Part shown: in pieces, positions 57,310 through 64,000 of the stretch
Position numbering within the stretch: position 1 is the first letter of the stretch
How the letters are laid out: each line of letters starts with the position of its first letter
Assembly (NCBI RefSeq): GCF_037949285.1
Contig: NZ_CP149928.1
Coordinates: 62,001 to 126,000, forward strand
Source of the DNA: Thioclava sp. GXIMD4216
GTDB taxonomy: Bacteria; Pseudomonadota; Alphaproteobacteria; Rhodobacterales; Rhodobacteraceae
Direction of reading: 5' to 3'
Length of the DNA stretch: 64,000 nucleotides
The notes under the pieces: model-generated
Database searches by the model: none
Told to the model about the DNA's origin: nothing
Seen by the model: only the letters and a program-made list of their open reading frames with translations
Made by a program: the position numbers and the translations under genes

Positions 57310-58407
57310 TTAATGCAGCAGCGGGCTGCTTGCCTCTGCCTCCGCCCTCGCCAGCATCCTGGATACATGACGCAGGTTAAGCTGATGCGTATCGGAGAAT
57401 TGCTCAATTACTTGATAGATTCCGCCCAGAGCAGCCTCGGACAATATTCGTTTTGCACCCTCCCGTTCCGCGAATGCGATGAGATCGCCCTTGCTCAGTC
57501 CAGTAAGGCGCAGGACTTCCAAACGGCTCAGAAACGGTGCCGAAAGAGGATAGAGGCTGTTTGAAGTCAGGACCCAGCTGATCCAGGACATGTCGAAGCC
57601 GATCTGATAATAGGGGCATTTCCACGCCGCAGCGGAAGACGGCTCCAGAAGGGGCAGCAAGCCATCGGTTAGCCCGTAGGCCTGCCCCTTGGTCGAGGTC
57701 GGGGTCCCGGCCTTCTCGATCTCATCAATCACGACAATCGGATTCGCACAGAGGCTCTGCACGATGGTTTGCAAAGGGCGTCCCGGGAAGGCAGTGCCCC
57801 AGCCGCGTTGCGAGCCGTTGACCACGAAGGAGGCTTGCTCGGCCGTACCTTCGATCCCGCAACGCGGAACGCGGAGGTGACGGCTCAACTCTCGGGACCA
57901 CGCGCTTTTGCCTATCCCGGGTGGGCCATCAAGAAGGACAGGCGGCAGCCGGAAACCAGGCTCACCCGCCCGCACCGAGCGGCGCATCGCTTTCCACAGA
58001 AAGTCGGTGGCGGCCGCCATCCAGGGCATCTCGGCATGGATCGCCGCAGCAATCTCATCGGCGCGATGTTCGCTGCCGATGCCGACCAGATCCGCGCCAT
58101 TCCTGAAGACCTCGAGCGCGCGCCGATCATCCGAACTGAGATGGCTGAGACCCGAAGCCTTGGCGCGCGCGCCCATAACCCGGCGGGCACGACGCAGCAC
58201 CTTGTTGCGGTCCTTTTCCGAGAGCGGCACGGCGATGAGGTCCTCGTTCCAGCGCAGCTCATCCTCGAAGTCTCCGGGAGCCTTTGGAGACACCCCGTCC
58301 TGAAGAGCACGGATCTTGCGCAGATGCCACTCGAAGCGGCGCTTAAGGGAGAACTCGGTTTCGTCGGGATCGGCGAAGCGGGCATCGATGAACTTGATCT
58401 TCGTCAT
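57310..58407 (-). CDS. AAA+ ATPase near the right transposon end
   Basis: The 365-residue protein has a helical N-terminal part of about 130 residues and one AAA+ domain with Walker A GPPGIGKS near residue 160, Walker B IVVIDEIEKAG near residue 225 and sensor ISWVLTSNSL near 285. The core resembles that of Lon-type ATPases, without a protease domain. It begins about 290 bases from the right end and points inward, as transposition genes do, so it may be a fourth core gene of the element rather than cargo (inference). AAAGGAC precedes the ATG. Confidence 0.75.
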   Translation of the reverse strand: MTKIKFIDARFADPDETEFSLKRRFEWHLRKIRALQDGVSPKAPGDFEDELRWNEDLIAVPLSEKDRNKVLRRARRVMGARAKASGLSHLSSDDRRALEVFRNGADLVGIGSEHRADEIAAAIHAEMPWMAAATDFLWKAMRRSVRAGEPGFRLPPVLLDGPPGIGKSAWSRELSRHLRVPRCGIEGTAEQASFVVNGSQRGWGTAFPGRPLQTIVQSLCANPIVVIDEIEKAGTPTSTKGQAYGLTDGLLPLLEPSSAAAWKCPYYQIGFDMSWISWVLTSNSLYPLSAPFLSRLEVLRLTGLSKGDLIAFAEREGAKRILSEAALGGIYQVIEQFSDTHQLNLRHVSRMLARAEAEASSPLLH

Positions 58408-58700
58408 GGAAGTCCTTTCTGGGCATTGCGCCATGCCCTCGAGCAGAGACCTGCAAGAGGGAAATATTGGAAAGAACCCGGCCGGATTTGCCCTAGGGGA
58501 TGCCGAAAGTGCTTTTGGCCGTCAACGCCGCCGACCGAAGCAGAGCGATGCTAAGGCGCATAAAAGGCTGCAAATCCGAAAGAATGTTAAGCCATTGCTA
58601 AAAAAAGACTTTGCGGATTGATGTGCGACTGGTGGTCATTTGGTCTGTGCCGAAATGGACAAATTACCCCAGAAATGGACAATATTTAGTGGGTCAAACA
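58408..58700. repeat. Right transposon end with inverted TniA-binding repeats
   Basis: AATGGACAA occurs at 58654-58662 and 58674-58682, the inverse of the TTGTCCATT blocks at the left end. The terminus GGGTCAAACA ends at 58700 and is followed by AGTGC, the target duplicate. The part before the repeats holds no gene and probably the promoter of the AAA+ gene. Confidence 0.85.
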
Positions 58701-58739
58701 AGTGCAGTCCGCCGCGGCGATCGCCTGGTCTTGCCCCCC
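58701..58739 (-). pseudogene. Short right-hand fragment of the old tniQ-like gene
   Basis: If the transposon and one copy of AGTGC are removed, the minus-strand frame reads QDQAIAAADCTLHHVTRLLS without interruption into the remnant at 45812-46299. Only about 12 codons remain before the IS3-type end at 58740. Confidence 0.65.
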
Positions 58740-58793
58740 TGAAGTGGTCCACCTTTAGGGATAGTTTATCCCGCATGATGGAGGACTACTTAG

Positions 58794-59072
58794 ATGGCAG
58801 GCAAACGCGAGAAGCCGGAAGATATCGTCATGAAGCTGCGTCAGGTTGAGGTCTTGCAGGGTCAAGGCGCGAAACTGGCGGATGCTGTGCGCCAGATTGG
58901 CGTGACATAACAAACCTACTACCGTTGGCGGCGTGAGTTTGGCGGGATGAACCGCGATCAGCTCAAGCGACTGAAGGAACTCGAGAAAGAGAATACGCGG
59001 CTCAGGCGCGCCGTGTCGGATCTGACGCTCGACAAGCTGATCCTGACGGAAGCCGCAAAGGGAAACTTCTAA
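58794..59072 (+). pseudogene. IS3 OrfA with internal stop
   Basis: The frame starts MAGKREKPEDIVMKLRQVEV and ends LTEAAKGNF. A TAA at 58908-58910 stands where relatives have a Glu or Gln codon before QTYYRWRREFGG. The 38-codon product would lack half the helix-turn-helix. Confidence 0.8.
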
Positions 59073-59632
59073 GCCCTTCGCGTCGCCGCCAGTGCATTGA
59101 CCACGTCCGGCAGGAACTCGGCATCTCTGAACGCCGCGCCTGTCGGGCGCTTGGACAGTACAGATCGACCCAACGCAAGGTTCCCGCAGGTCGTCATGAC
59201 GAAGCGCTTTTGACGGCCGACGTCATCGAACTGCCGCGCAAATACGGACGATATGGCTATCGCCAAATCACCGGTTTGTTGCATCAGGCGGGATGGTGCA
59301 TCAATCACAAGCGGGTCGAACGGATTTGGCGACGTGAAGGGCTTAAAGTGCCGCAAAAGCAGAAGAAACGTGGGCGGCTCTGGCTGGCGGATGGCTCCTG
59401 CGTCCGATTGTGGGCCGAGCGCCCGAACCATGTCTGGTCATACGATTTTGTCCAGGACCGGACGGTAGACGGGCGGGCCTATCGGATGCTCAATATCGTA
59501 GACGAATTCACCCGGGAGGTGCTGGTGATCCGTGTCAAACGCAAGCTCAACTCGGTCGACGTCATCGACGTGCTGACCGATCTGTTCATCCTTCGAGGTC
59601 CGCCCGAGTTTATACGGTCCGATAACGGCCCC
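59072..59632 (+). pseudogene. IS3 OrfB (rve transposase), truncated
   Basis: The frame reads SPSRRRQCIDHVRQELGISE, then YGRYGYRQITGLLHQAGW, with the first catalytic Asp in NHVWSYDFV and the second in FIRSDNGPG. It is cut by the IS6 element right after this, before the final Glu. Confidence 0.85.
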
Positions 59633-60443
59633 GGGCATTACCAACTTGTTCGGGAAGTCTGTGTCGGCTAGGCATCCGGCATGAAAGCGGCGTCCGATCT
59701 GCCACGCCTGAAAGGCTACCGCTTCCCCCGCGCGATCGTTGCCTACGCGGTCTGGGCATACCACCGGTTCGCGCTGAGCACGGCGGATGTCGAAGACCTG
59801 CTCGCGGAGCGCGGCGTGATCGTCAGCCGGGAAACGGTCCGCAAATGGGGCAACCGATTTGGCCGCCATTTTGCGTCCTGCATCAAGCGCGATAGGCCAG
59901 GCGGCCGCGACAAGTGGCACCTCGATGAGGTCGTTATCGCGATCCGCGGGAAGAAACACTGGCTCTGGCGGGTCGTCGACGCGGAAGGTCACGTGCTAGA
60001 CATTCTGGTTCAGTCCCGGCGGAACGCCAGGGCAGCAAGACGTTTCCTTAAAGGGCTGATCGGCCGGTTCGGCGCGCCACGTGTCATCGTCACCGACAGG
60101 CTGCGCAGCTATATCAAGCCAATTCGAGAACTCGCTCCGGGTGCTGATCACCGGGCGCACAAGGGCCTGAACAATCGCATCGAAGGGTCCCACCGGCCGA
60201 CCCGAAAGCGCGAGAAGCTCATGGGCAAGTTCAAGTCCGCAAGGCAGGCTCAGAGATTCCTCGCTGCGCATGATCAGATCAACACGATCTTCCGCCCGCG
60301 CCGCTATCGCCTGTCCGCCACATCCTACCGCCACGCCAGATCCGACGCCCATGCCCTCTGGGCTGAATACGCCCTTAAAATGACCGCCTGACAGACACCC
60401 TGTCGGCCCAACTCGCCGATCGCCAAATAAGTTGGCAATGCCC
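59633..60443 (+). mobile_element. IS6 family insertion sequence
   Basis: The 811-bp element has inverted repeats starting GGGCATTACCAACTTGTTCG (left) and GGGCATTGCCAACTTATTTG (right). The flanking 8 bases (ACGGCCCC and CTGGGCTA) differ, so no target duplication remains. This points to IS6-mediated deletion or recombination that joined IS3 to the sugar-acid genes. Confidence 0.9.
59681..60391 (+). CDS. IS6 family transposase
   Basis: The 236-residue enzyme has the DDE residues in KWHLDEVVIAIRGKKHWLWR, IVTDRLRSYI and NNRIEGSHRPTRKREK, and the N-terminal region LSTADVEDLLAERGVIVSRE with its helix-turn-helix. It appears complete and may be active. Elements of this kind move by replicative cointegrate formation. 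Confidence 0.92.
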   Translation: MKAASDLPRLKGYRFPRAIVAYAVWAYHRFALSTADVEDLLAERGVIVSRETVRKWGNRFGRHFASCIKRDRPGGRDKWHLDEVVIAIRGKKHWLWRVVDAEGHVLDILVQSRRNARAARRFLKGLIGRFGAPRVIVTDRLRSYIKPIRELAPGADHRAHKGLNNRIEGSHRPTRKREKLMGKFKSARQAQRFLAAHDQINTIFRPRRYRLSATSYRHARSDAHALWAEYALKMTA

Positions 60444-60445
60444 CT

Positions 60446-60583
60446 GGGCTACCCCCCGCACTGGTCAAACGCGCGCTTTACCTGCGAGACCCGTCGGTCG
60501 GCGCCTCGCGCCAACCCGCTCTGCTGCCCGATCCGCAGACCGATGCGGACATCGAGACCGTGCTACAGGCCTATGGGCTGTAA
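60446..60583 (+). pseudogene. C-terminal fragment of a DapA-family lyase
   Basis: The 45 codons after the IS6 element read GLPPALVKRALYLRDPSVGA and end DIETVLQAYGL. This resembles the C-terminus of dihydrodipicolinate synthase-like aldolases, where a PxxxKxxL..G stretch and an xxLxxxGL end are usual. A 2-keto-3-deoxy sugar-acid aldolase or dehydratase would fit the uxaA/kdgK neighbours. The assignment rests on a short piece and is tentative. Confidence 0.5.
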
Positions 60584-60638
60584 TTCGAGATGTCTCTCTC
60601 TGCCCCTTTGCGCCAAACGGCTGTCAGGAGGGCCAGAA

Positions 60639-60725
60639 GTGAGCGATCTGGTGGCGCTCATGCAGGCCAATCTTTTTTGTGGGCCCGCCTCGTCCGCCCG
60701 TTGTGCAGATAGGCCTCTACGCTAG
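60639..60725 (+). other. Short ORF with strong ribosome site, probable gene remnant
   Basis: AGGAGG at 60626-60631 precedes a GTG by 7 bases. The frame has 28 codons (SDLVALMQANLFCGPASSAR near the start) and overlaps the end of kdgK. It is probably the start of a gene whose remainder was lost. Confidence 0.3.
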
Positions 60726-61661
60726 GATCATCGCCTGATCTTGGCGAGGCTTGATCGCCCCGTGATATCCCAAGACGGAAGCAGAGAGGGCAATACCGGA
60801 CTGCACCGCTTCATTCGCGGACAGGCCGCATAGGCGCGCGGCAATATAGCCCGCGTTAAACCCGTCACCTGCACCTGTCGCATCCACCACCATCGTCACG
60901 GGAGGCACTGTAATCTCGACCGGTTTTACGTCTGGCAAGGCAAGATGCAGCGGCGCAGGCCCATCCTTTACGATGATCTCCGATCGGGGAGACAGGGCGC
61001 GGTATCTTGCACAGGTCGCCACTGGATCCGCATCACCGAAATGATGGGCTTCATCATCAAAACTCGGCAAGATGATATCGGCCAGCGCAGCCGCCGCCTC
61101 GACAGTGCGACACATGGTGGGCCCGTCCTGCCAGAGGCGCGGTCTGAGATTGGGGTCGAATGCGATCTGCGCTCCGTTCTGGCGTGCGGTCTCCAGAGCC
61201 TGCAGGAACGTCGCGCGCGCGTCCGCAGAGAGGATCGCCAGCGTTATGCCCGAGAAATAGATCCACTCCGGTTTAGCAAAAGCGGCGTGCAGCGCGTCGG
61301 CGTCATCTGCCATTTGCCGCGCTGCGGATGTTTCGCGCCAATAGGTGAAATCCCTGTCGCCATTGCGCTGCTCGATCATATAGAGCCCCGGTCGGCGCCC
61401 TGGAATGCGTTGAACAGTCTCGACCCCCAGCTGTGACTTTTGTAAAAATCCGATGATCCGGTCCGACAAACTGTCATCGCCAAGCGCGGTATGATAGGAG
61501 ATCGCCAGATCGGCACGGCCGCGCTGCGTCAGTGCCGATCTCAGATGCCACGCCGTATTGAGCGTATCGCCGGCAAAGCCCAGCCGATAGAGGTCATTCT
61601 CGCCTCCCGACATCTCGACCATGCATTCACCGACAGCCAGAAGCCCTTTGCGCTGCGTCAT
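60717..61661 (-). CDS. kdgK: 2-dehydro-3-deoxygluconokinase (PfkB family)
   Basis: The 314-residue sugar kinase has the PfkB signatures: the N-terminal GGENDLYRLGFAGDTLNTAW and the anion hole/catalytic base DATGAGDGFNAGY near residue 255. The YWRETSAAR segment is typical of KDG kinases, which phosphorylate 2-keto-3-deoxygluconate. Its ATG overlaps the uxaA TGA (ATGA), consistent with the hexuronate pathway. The longer frame (7 more residues) is less likely. Confidence 0.87.
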   Translation of the reverse strand: MTQRKGLLAVGECMVEMSGGENDLYRLGFAGDTLNTAWHLRSALTQRGRADLAISYHTALGDDSLSDRIIGFLQKSQLGVETVQRIPGRRPGLYMIEQRNGDRDFTYWRETSAARQMADDADALHAAFAKPEWIYFSGITLAILSADARATFLQALETARQNGAQIAFDPNLRPRLWQDGPTMCRTVEAAAALADIILPSFDDEAHHFGDADPVATCARYRALSPRSEIIVKDGPAPLHLALPDVKPVEITVPPVTMVVDATGAGDGFNAGYIAARLCGLSANEAVQSGIALSASVLGYHGAIKPRQDQAMILA

Positions 61662-63154
61662 AGAACCGCTCCGATTTTCCATGGGACGAATTCGTTGTCG
61701 CCATAGCCGAATTCTTCCGAAACAGTCTTTTTGCCCGACGCGATATCAAGCAGTAGATCATAAATCTTCTGGCCCATCTGTGTCAGCCCGACGCCCTCGC
61801 TGACCACGGTGCCGCAATCGAGATCGATATCCTCGGGCATGGCGCGCGCCAGCTCGCTGTTGGAGGCCAGCTTGATCGAGGGGGTGGGTTTTGACCCGAA
61901 GCAGGACCCCCGCCCCGTCGTGAAGGCCACAAGATTGGCGCCCGCAGCCACCTGCCCTGTGGCTGCCACAGGATCATAGCCGGGGCTATCCATATAGACA
62001 AACCCGTGCTGGTCGATCCGCTCGGCATAAGCATAGGCGCCGGAGAGTGGCGAAAGCCCGCCCTTGGCCACGGCCCCGAGCGATTTTTCGAGAATGGTCG
62101 TAAGCCCGCCCTTCTTGTTACCGGGGCTCGGGTTGTTATCGAGCGAGGCGCCGTTCTTGCCGACATAGTCGCGCCACCAGGTGATCATGTCGCGGATTTT
62201 CTGGCCATTGGCAGCATCCGCACGCGCGATCAGAAGATGCTCTGCGCCGAAGATCTCGGGTGTTTCGGAGAGAATTGACGTGCCGCCCGCCGCCACCAGA
62301 AGATCGGACGCGACCCCCAGCGCCGGATTGGCCGTAATGCCCGAAAACCCGTCCGAGCCGCCGCATTGCATCCCGAGGGTGAGTTTTGAAACGGGCTGGG
62401 TGGAACGGCGGTCCATATTGGCCGCCGCTGCGATCGGCTCCAAGAGTTCGACGGCGCGCCGCACGGCCGAACGCGAGCCTCCGACGTCCTGAATATTGAA
62501 GGTCTTGATACGCTCACGGGTCCAGTCGCTTGGCTTGTAAAGCGTCAGCTGGTTGACTTCACATCCCAGCCCCACGATCAGAACGCCCCCGAAGTTGGGG
62601 TGGTCCCGATAGCCCTTGAGCGTGCGCACGAGGGTGTCAAAGCCCTCGCCCTGATTGGTCATGCCGCAGCCCTGATCGTGGACGATGGGCGCGAATCCGT
62701 CGATCTGCGGATATTTCGGTTTGAGAATGCGGTTAGCTTCGGCGGCAATCGCGTCGCAGACTGTCGAGGAGCAGTTCACCGAGGCCATGATGCCGATATA
62801 GTTGCGCGTGCCCACACGGCCATCGGGGCGCGCATAGCCCTCGAATGTTTGTCGTGCCGGAGGAACGGGCAGGCTGCCCTTGACCGATGACTGGTCGGAA
62901 TGCTGATCGGGCAGGGCGCAGTTATGAGAATGCACATGCGCCCCTGCCGCGATATCCGCGGAGGCGACTGCCATAACCTGCCCGTATTTGACCACAGCGT
63001 CCCCCCTGCGCAGATCATGGCGGGCGATCTTATGCCCTCGCGGGATCGGGTCGGCTGCGACGATCCCTTCGACCGTCTCGCCTGCCATGATGTCGCGCAG
63101 CGCCACGGCGACCGTATCCTGTGGATCCAGAATGATCAGTTCGGGTAGGTTCAT
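61658..63154 (-). CDS. uxaA: Altronate dehydratase
   Basis: The 498-residue protein has an N-terminal SAF domain (residues 1-95) and the UxaA/GarD catalytic part with GRVGTRNYIGIMASVNCSST, HDQGCGMT, LGMQCGGSDGFSG and TTGRGSCFGSKPTPSIKL. It dehydrates D-altronate to 2-keto-3-deoxygluconate. A longer open frame reaching 63709 is only the uxaB gene read in another frame; the ATG at 63154 overlaps the uxaB stop (ATGA). Confidence 0.92.
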   Translation of the reverse strand: MNLPELIILDPQDTVAVALRDIMAGETVEGIVAADPIPRGHKIARHDLRRGDAVVKYGQVMAVASADIAAGAHVHSHNCALPDQHSDQSSVKGSLPVPPARQTFEGYARPDGRVGTRNYIGIMASVNCSSTVCDAIAAEANRILKPKYPQIDGFAPIVHDQGCGMTNQGEGFDTLVRTLKGYRDHPNFGGVLIVGLGCEVNQLTLYKPSDWTRERIKTFNIQDVGGSRSAVRRAVELLEPIAAAANMDRRSTQPVSKLTLGMQCGGSDGFSGITANPALGVASDLLVAAGGTSILSETPEIFGAEHLLIARADAANGQKIRDMITWWRDYVGKNGASLDNNPSPGNKKGGLTTILEKSLGAVAKGGLSPLSGAYAYAERIDQHGFVYMDSPGYDPVAATGQVAAGANLVAFTTGRGSCFGSKPTPSIKLASNSELARAMPEDIDLDCGTVVSEGVGLTQMGQKIYDLLLDIASGKKTVSEEFGYGDNEFVPWKIGAVL

Positions 63155-64000
63155 TGGTCTATTCTTTCGACAGCCTGCAGGAATAGGTCGAGCTGCGGCG
63201 CGCAAAATGCGGGGTCGGCGGCACGGACCCACTGCAGGAAGGCTCCGATCCGGCGCTCGAGTTTCTGGATGTGGTTCTGGGCAATATCGGCAATCCGGTG
63301 GTCCAGAAACGGATTGGCAAACCTTTCGAGGGTCTGCGCCAGATAGGCACGGGCCTGCGCTTCCATTCCATGACAGGCAAAACCGGGAAGCACCTCCGCC
63401 TCGATTATGGCCCTCACCCGCGCACCGGTCTCGCCTGCCAGAAGATCGCGCACGATCGCATCTGGCTGGCGCTCCGGCCCGTCCTGTGCCAGCCAGATCG
63501 CCGCCATCGCGGTATGTGCGAGGTTGAGAATATGCAGCTTGAGCCGCTCGATTTCCTCGAGCCGCGCGACCAGCTGAACGGCTGGATGCGAGGTGGGCGC
63601 CTCCAGTCCGGGTTGGCTCTCGATGGCCCAGAGCGCATAGGGTTCGGCGACGGCCCCGACCGGCTCGATCGGCTCGGACACGATCCGATCCACGAGGCTG
63701 TTGGCCCATAAGCAGCGCTCGAGCCAGTCGGTCAGGTCCGCGCCTGCGTCCTGTTGCGCGGCAATCTGTATCACGCGCGCTTTCAGGACGGTTCCGTTAT
63801 TGGGGATAAGCTCCATGGGGAAAATAGTGAGTGGAGCGCCGCCTGCGGCATGGCGTGCGGCCAGAAGATGGTAGAGTTTGGCGGGATAGCTCTGTTCCTG
63901 CGATGGCAGGGGATCGCTATCGGCGGTGCGCGGTTCGTAGCCCGCATCGCCTGTATTCGACAGGATGACCTCGGCTTCCTCCACGATGATGCGCGTCAGC
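63151..64000 (-). CDS. uxaB: Mannitol dehydrogenase family, tagaturonate reductase-like, partial
   Basis: The frame is open to the right edge, so the N-terminus with the NAD-binding domain is missing. The visible part starts LTRIIVEEAEVILSNTGDAG and has FPMELIPNNGTVLK and LWANSLVDRIVSEPIEP, as in UxaB (altronate oxidoreductase) rather than MtlD. It reduces tagaturonate to altronate, supplying the substrate of UxaA. Gene order uxaB-uxaA-kdgK with ATGA overlaps gives a compact operon. Confidence 0.85.
   Translation of the reverse strand, partial: LTRIIVEEAEVILSNTGDAGYEPRTADSDPLPSQEQSYPAKLYHLLAARHAAGGAPLTIFPMELIPNNGTVLKARVIQIAAQQDAGADLTDWLERCLWANSLVDRIVSEPIEPVGAVAEPYALWAIESQPGLEAPTSHPAVQLVARLEEIERLKLHILNLAHTAMAAIWLAQDGPERQPDAIVRDLLAGETGARVRAIIEAEVLPGFACHGMEAQARAYLAQTLERFANPFLDHRIADIAQNHIQKLERRIGAFLQWVRAADPAFCAPQLDLFLQAVERIDQ

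Larger units (their letters stand above)
46300..58700. mobile_element. 12,401-bp Tn7/Tn5053-like transposon with 5-bp target duplication
   Basis: The left end reads TGTTGGACCCATTAG and the right end, on the other strand, TGTTTGACCCACTAA; 22 of the first 27 bases agree, including a shared TTGTCCATT. The flanks are AGTGC at 46295-46299 and AGTGC at 58701-58705, an exact 5-bp duplication as made by TniA/TnsB transposases. It contains tniQ, tniB, a truncated tniA, IS110 and IS3 remnants, a Nudix pseudogene, a DUF6882-like gene, a GIY-YIG nuclease, an ABC-F gene and an AAA+ ATPase. It inserted into an older tniQ gene. Without a whole tniA it is probably immobile by itself. Confidence 0.93.
58740..59632 (+). 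mobile_element. IS3 family insertion sequence, 3' part lost
   Basis: The left end TGAAGTGGTCCACCTTTAGG is an IS3-type terminus. It carries OrfA and OrfB (described separately), and stops at the left inverted repeat of the IS6 element. The right end is absent from the window. Confidence 0.85.

Noticed and set aside
46503..58407. A CRISPR-associated transposon (CAST).
   Set aside because: TniQ and TniB are present, but there are no cas genes, no repeat-spacer array and no tnsA-like nuclease.
61658..63709. A 683-codon fusion of an unknown N-terminus with altronate dehydratase.
   Set aside because: The extra N-terminal 185 codons are low-complexity Arg/Ala sequence produced by the overlapping uxaB gene; the ATG at 63154 gives the normal family length.

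Overview
The window is GC-rich DNA from an alphaproteobacterium, most likely a member of the Rhodobacteraceae (Paracoccus, Thioclava or Rhodobacter relatives). The evidence is gene content: paired DUF6455 genes, a CcsR/cuckoo-type anti-Shine-Dalgarno small RNA, a Rep_3-type replicase with its own ParAB pair, and KpsE/KpsT genes of the kind found in this family. Genus assignment is inference. The replication and partition module at about 34980-39414 indicates that the window lies on an extrachromosomal replicon (plasmid or chromid), or on a chromosome that has absorbed one.

Layout. 1-10788: divergent peptide/amide block (M81 peptidase, a peptide-type ABC transporter on the minus strand; amidase, C69 dipeptidase and an APH-type kinase on the plus strand) around a shared control region with a perfect TGATTGTCGACAATCA operator. 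10932-20657: uvrB, an MHS-family transporter, a PuuB-like oxidase, KpsT/KpsE capsule export genes, an SseB-like protein and a MYG1-like protein. 20757-24182: polyamine catabolism (puuB, puuA) divergent from a GntR regulator. 24223-30004: a chemoreceptor, a CcsR-like small RNA, two DUF6455 proteins, a DUF2254 membrane protein, an M48 lipoprotein peptidase and a small hypothetical protein. 30099-34926: a second, complete five-gene peptide/nickel-type ABC operon. 34980-39414: parB, parA, an iteron-rich origin with a perfect DnaA box, and rep; three 15-17 bp parS-like palindromes lie inside these genes. 39416-45378: AGE-type sugar isomerase, 2-hydroxyacid dehydrogenase, DUF475, TRIC channel, cupin and HI0933 flavoprotein genes. 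45484-45558: tRNA-Gln.

45568-60443 is a nested mobile region. A remnant of an old Tn7/Tn5053-like element sits just behind tRNA-Gln. Its tniQ gene is split by a younger 12,401-bp transposon (46300-58700) with matching terminal repeats and an exact 5-bp target duplication, AGTGC. That element carries tniQ, tniB, an IS110-truncated tniA, an AAA+ ATPase at the other end, and a cargo of a broken Nudix gene, a DUF6882-like protein, a GIY-YIG nuclease and an ABC-F protein. Next to it lie a decayed IS3 element and an IS6 element without target duplication.

60446-64000: the truncated remainder of a hexuronate catabolic operon (uxaB, uxaA, kdgK) facing a DapA-family C-terminal fragment at the IS6 scar.

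The most interesting points are the nested transposon with its unstudied cargo, the parS-like sites embedded in coding sequence, and the small RNA exposing two CCUCCUCCC loops.
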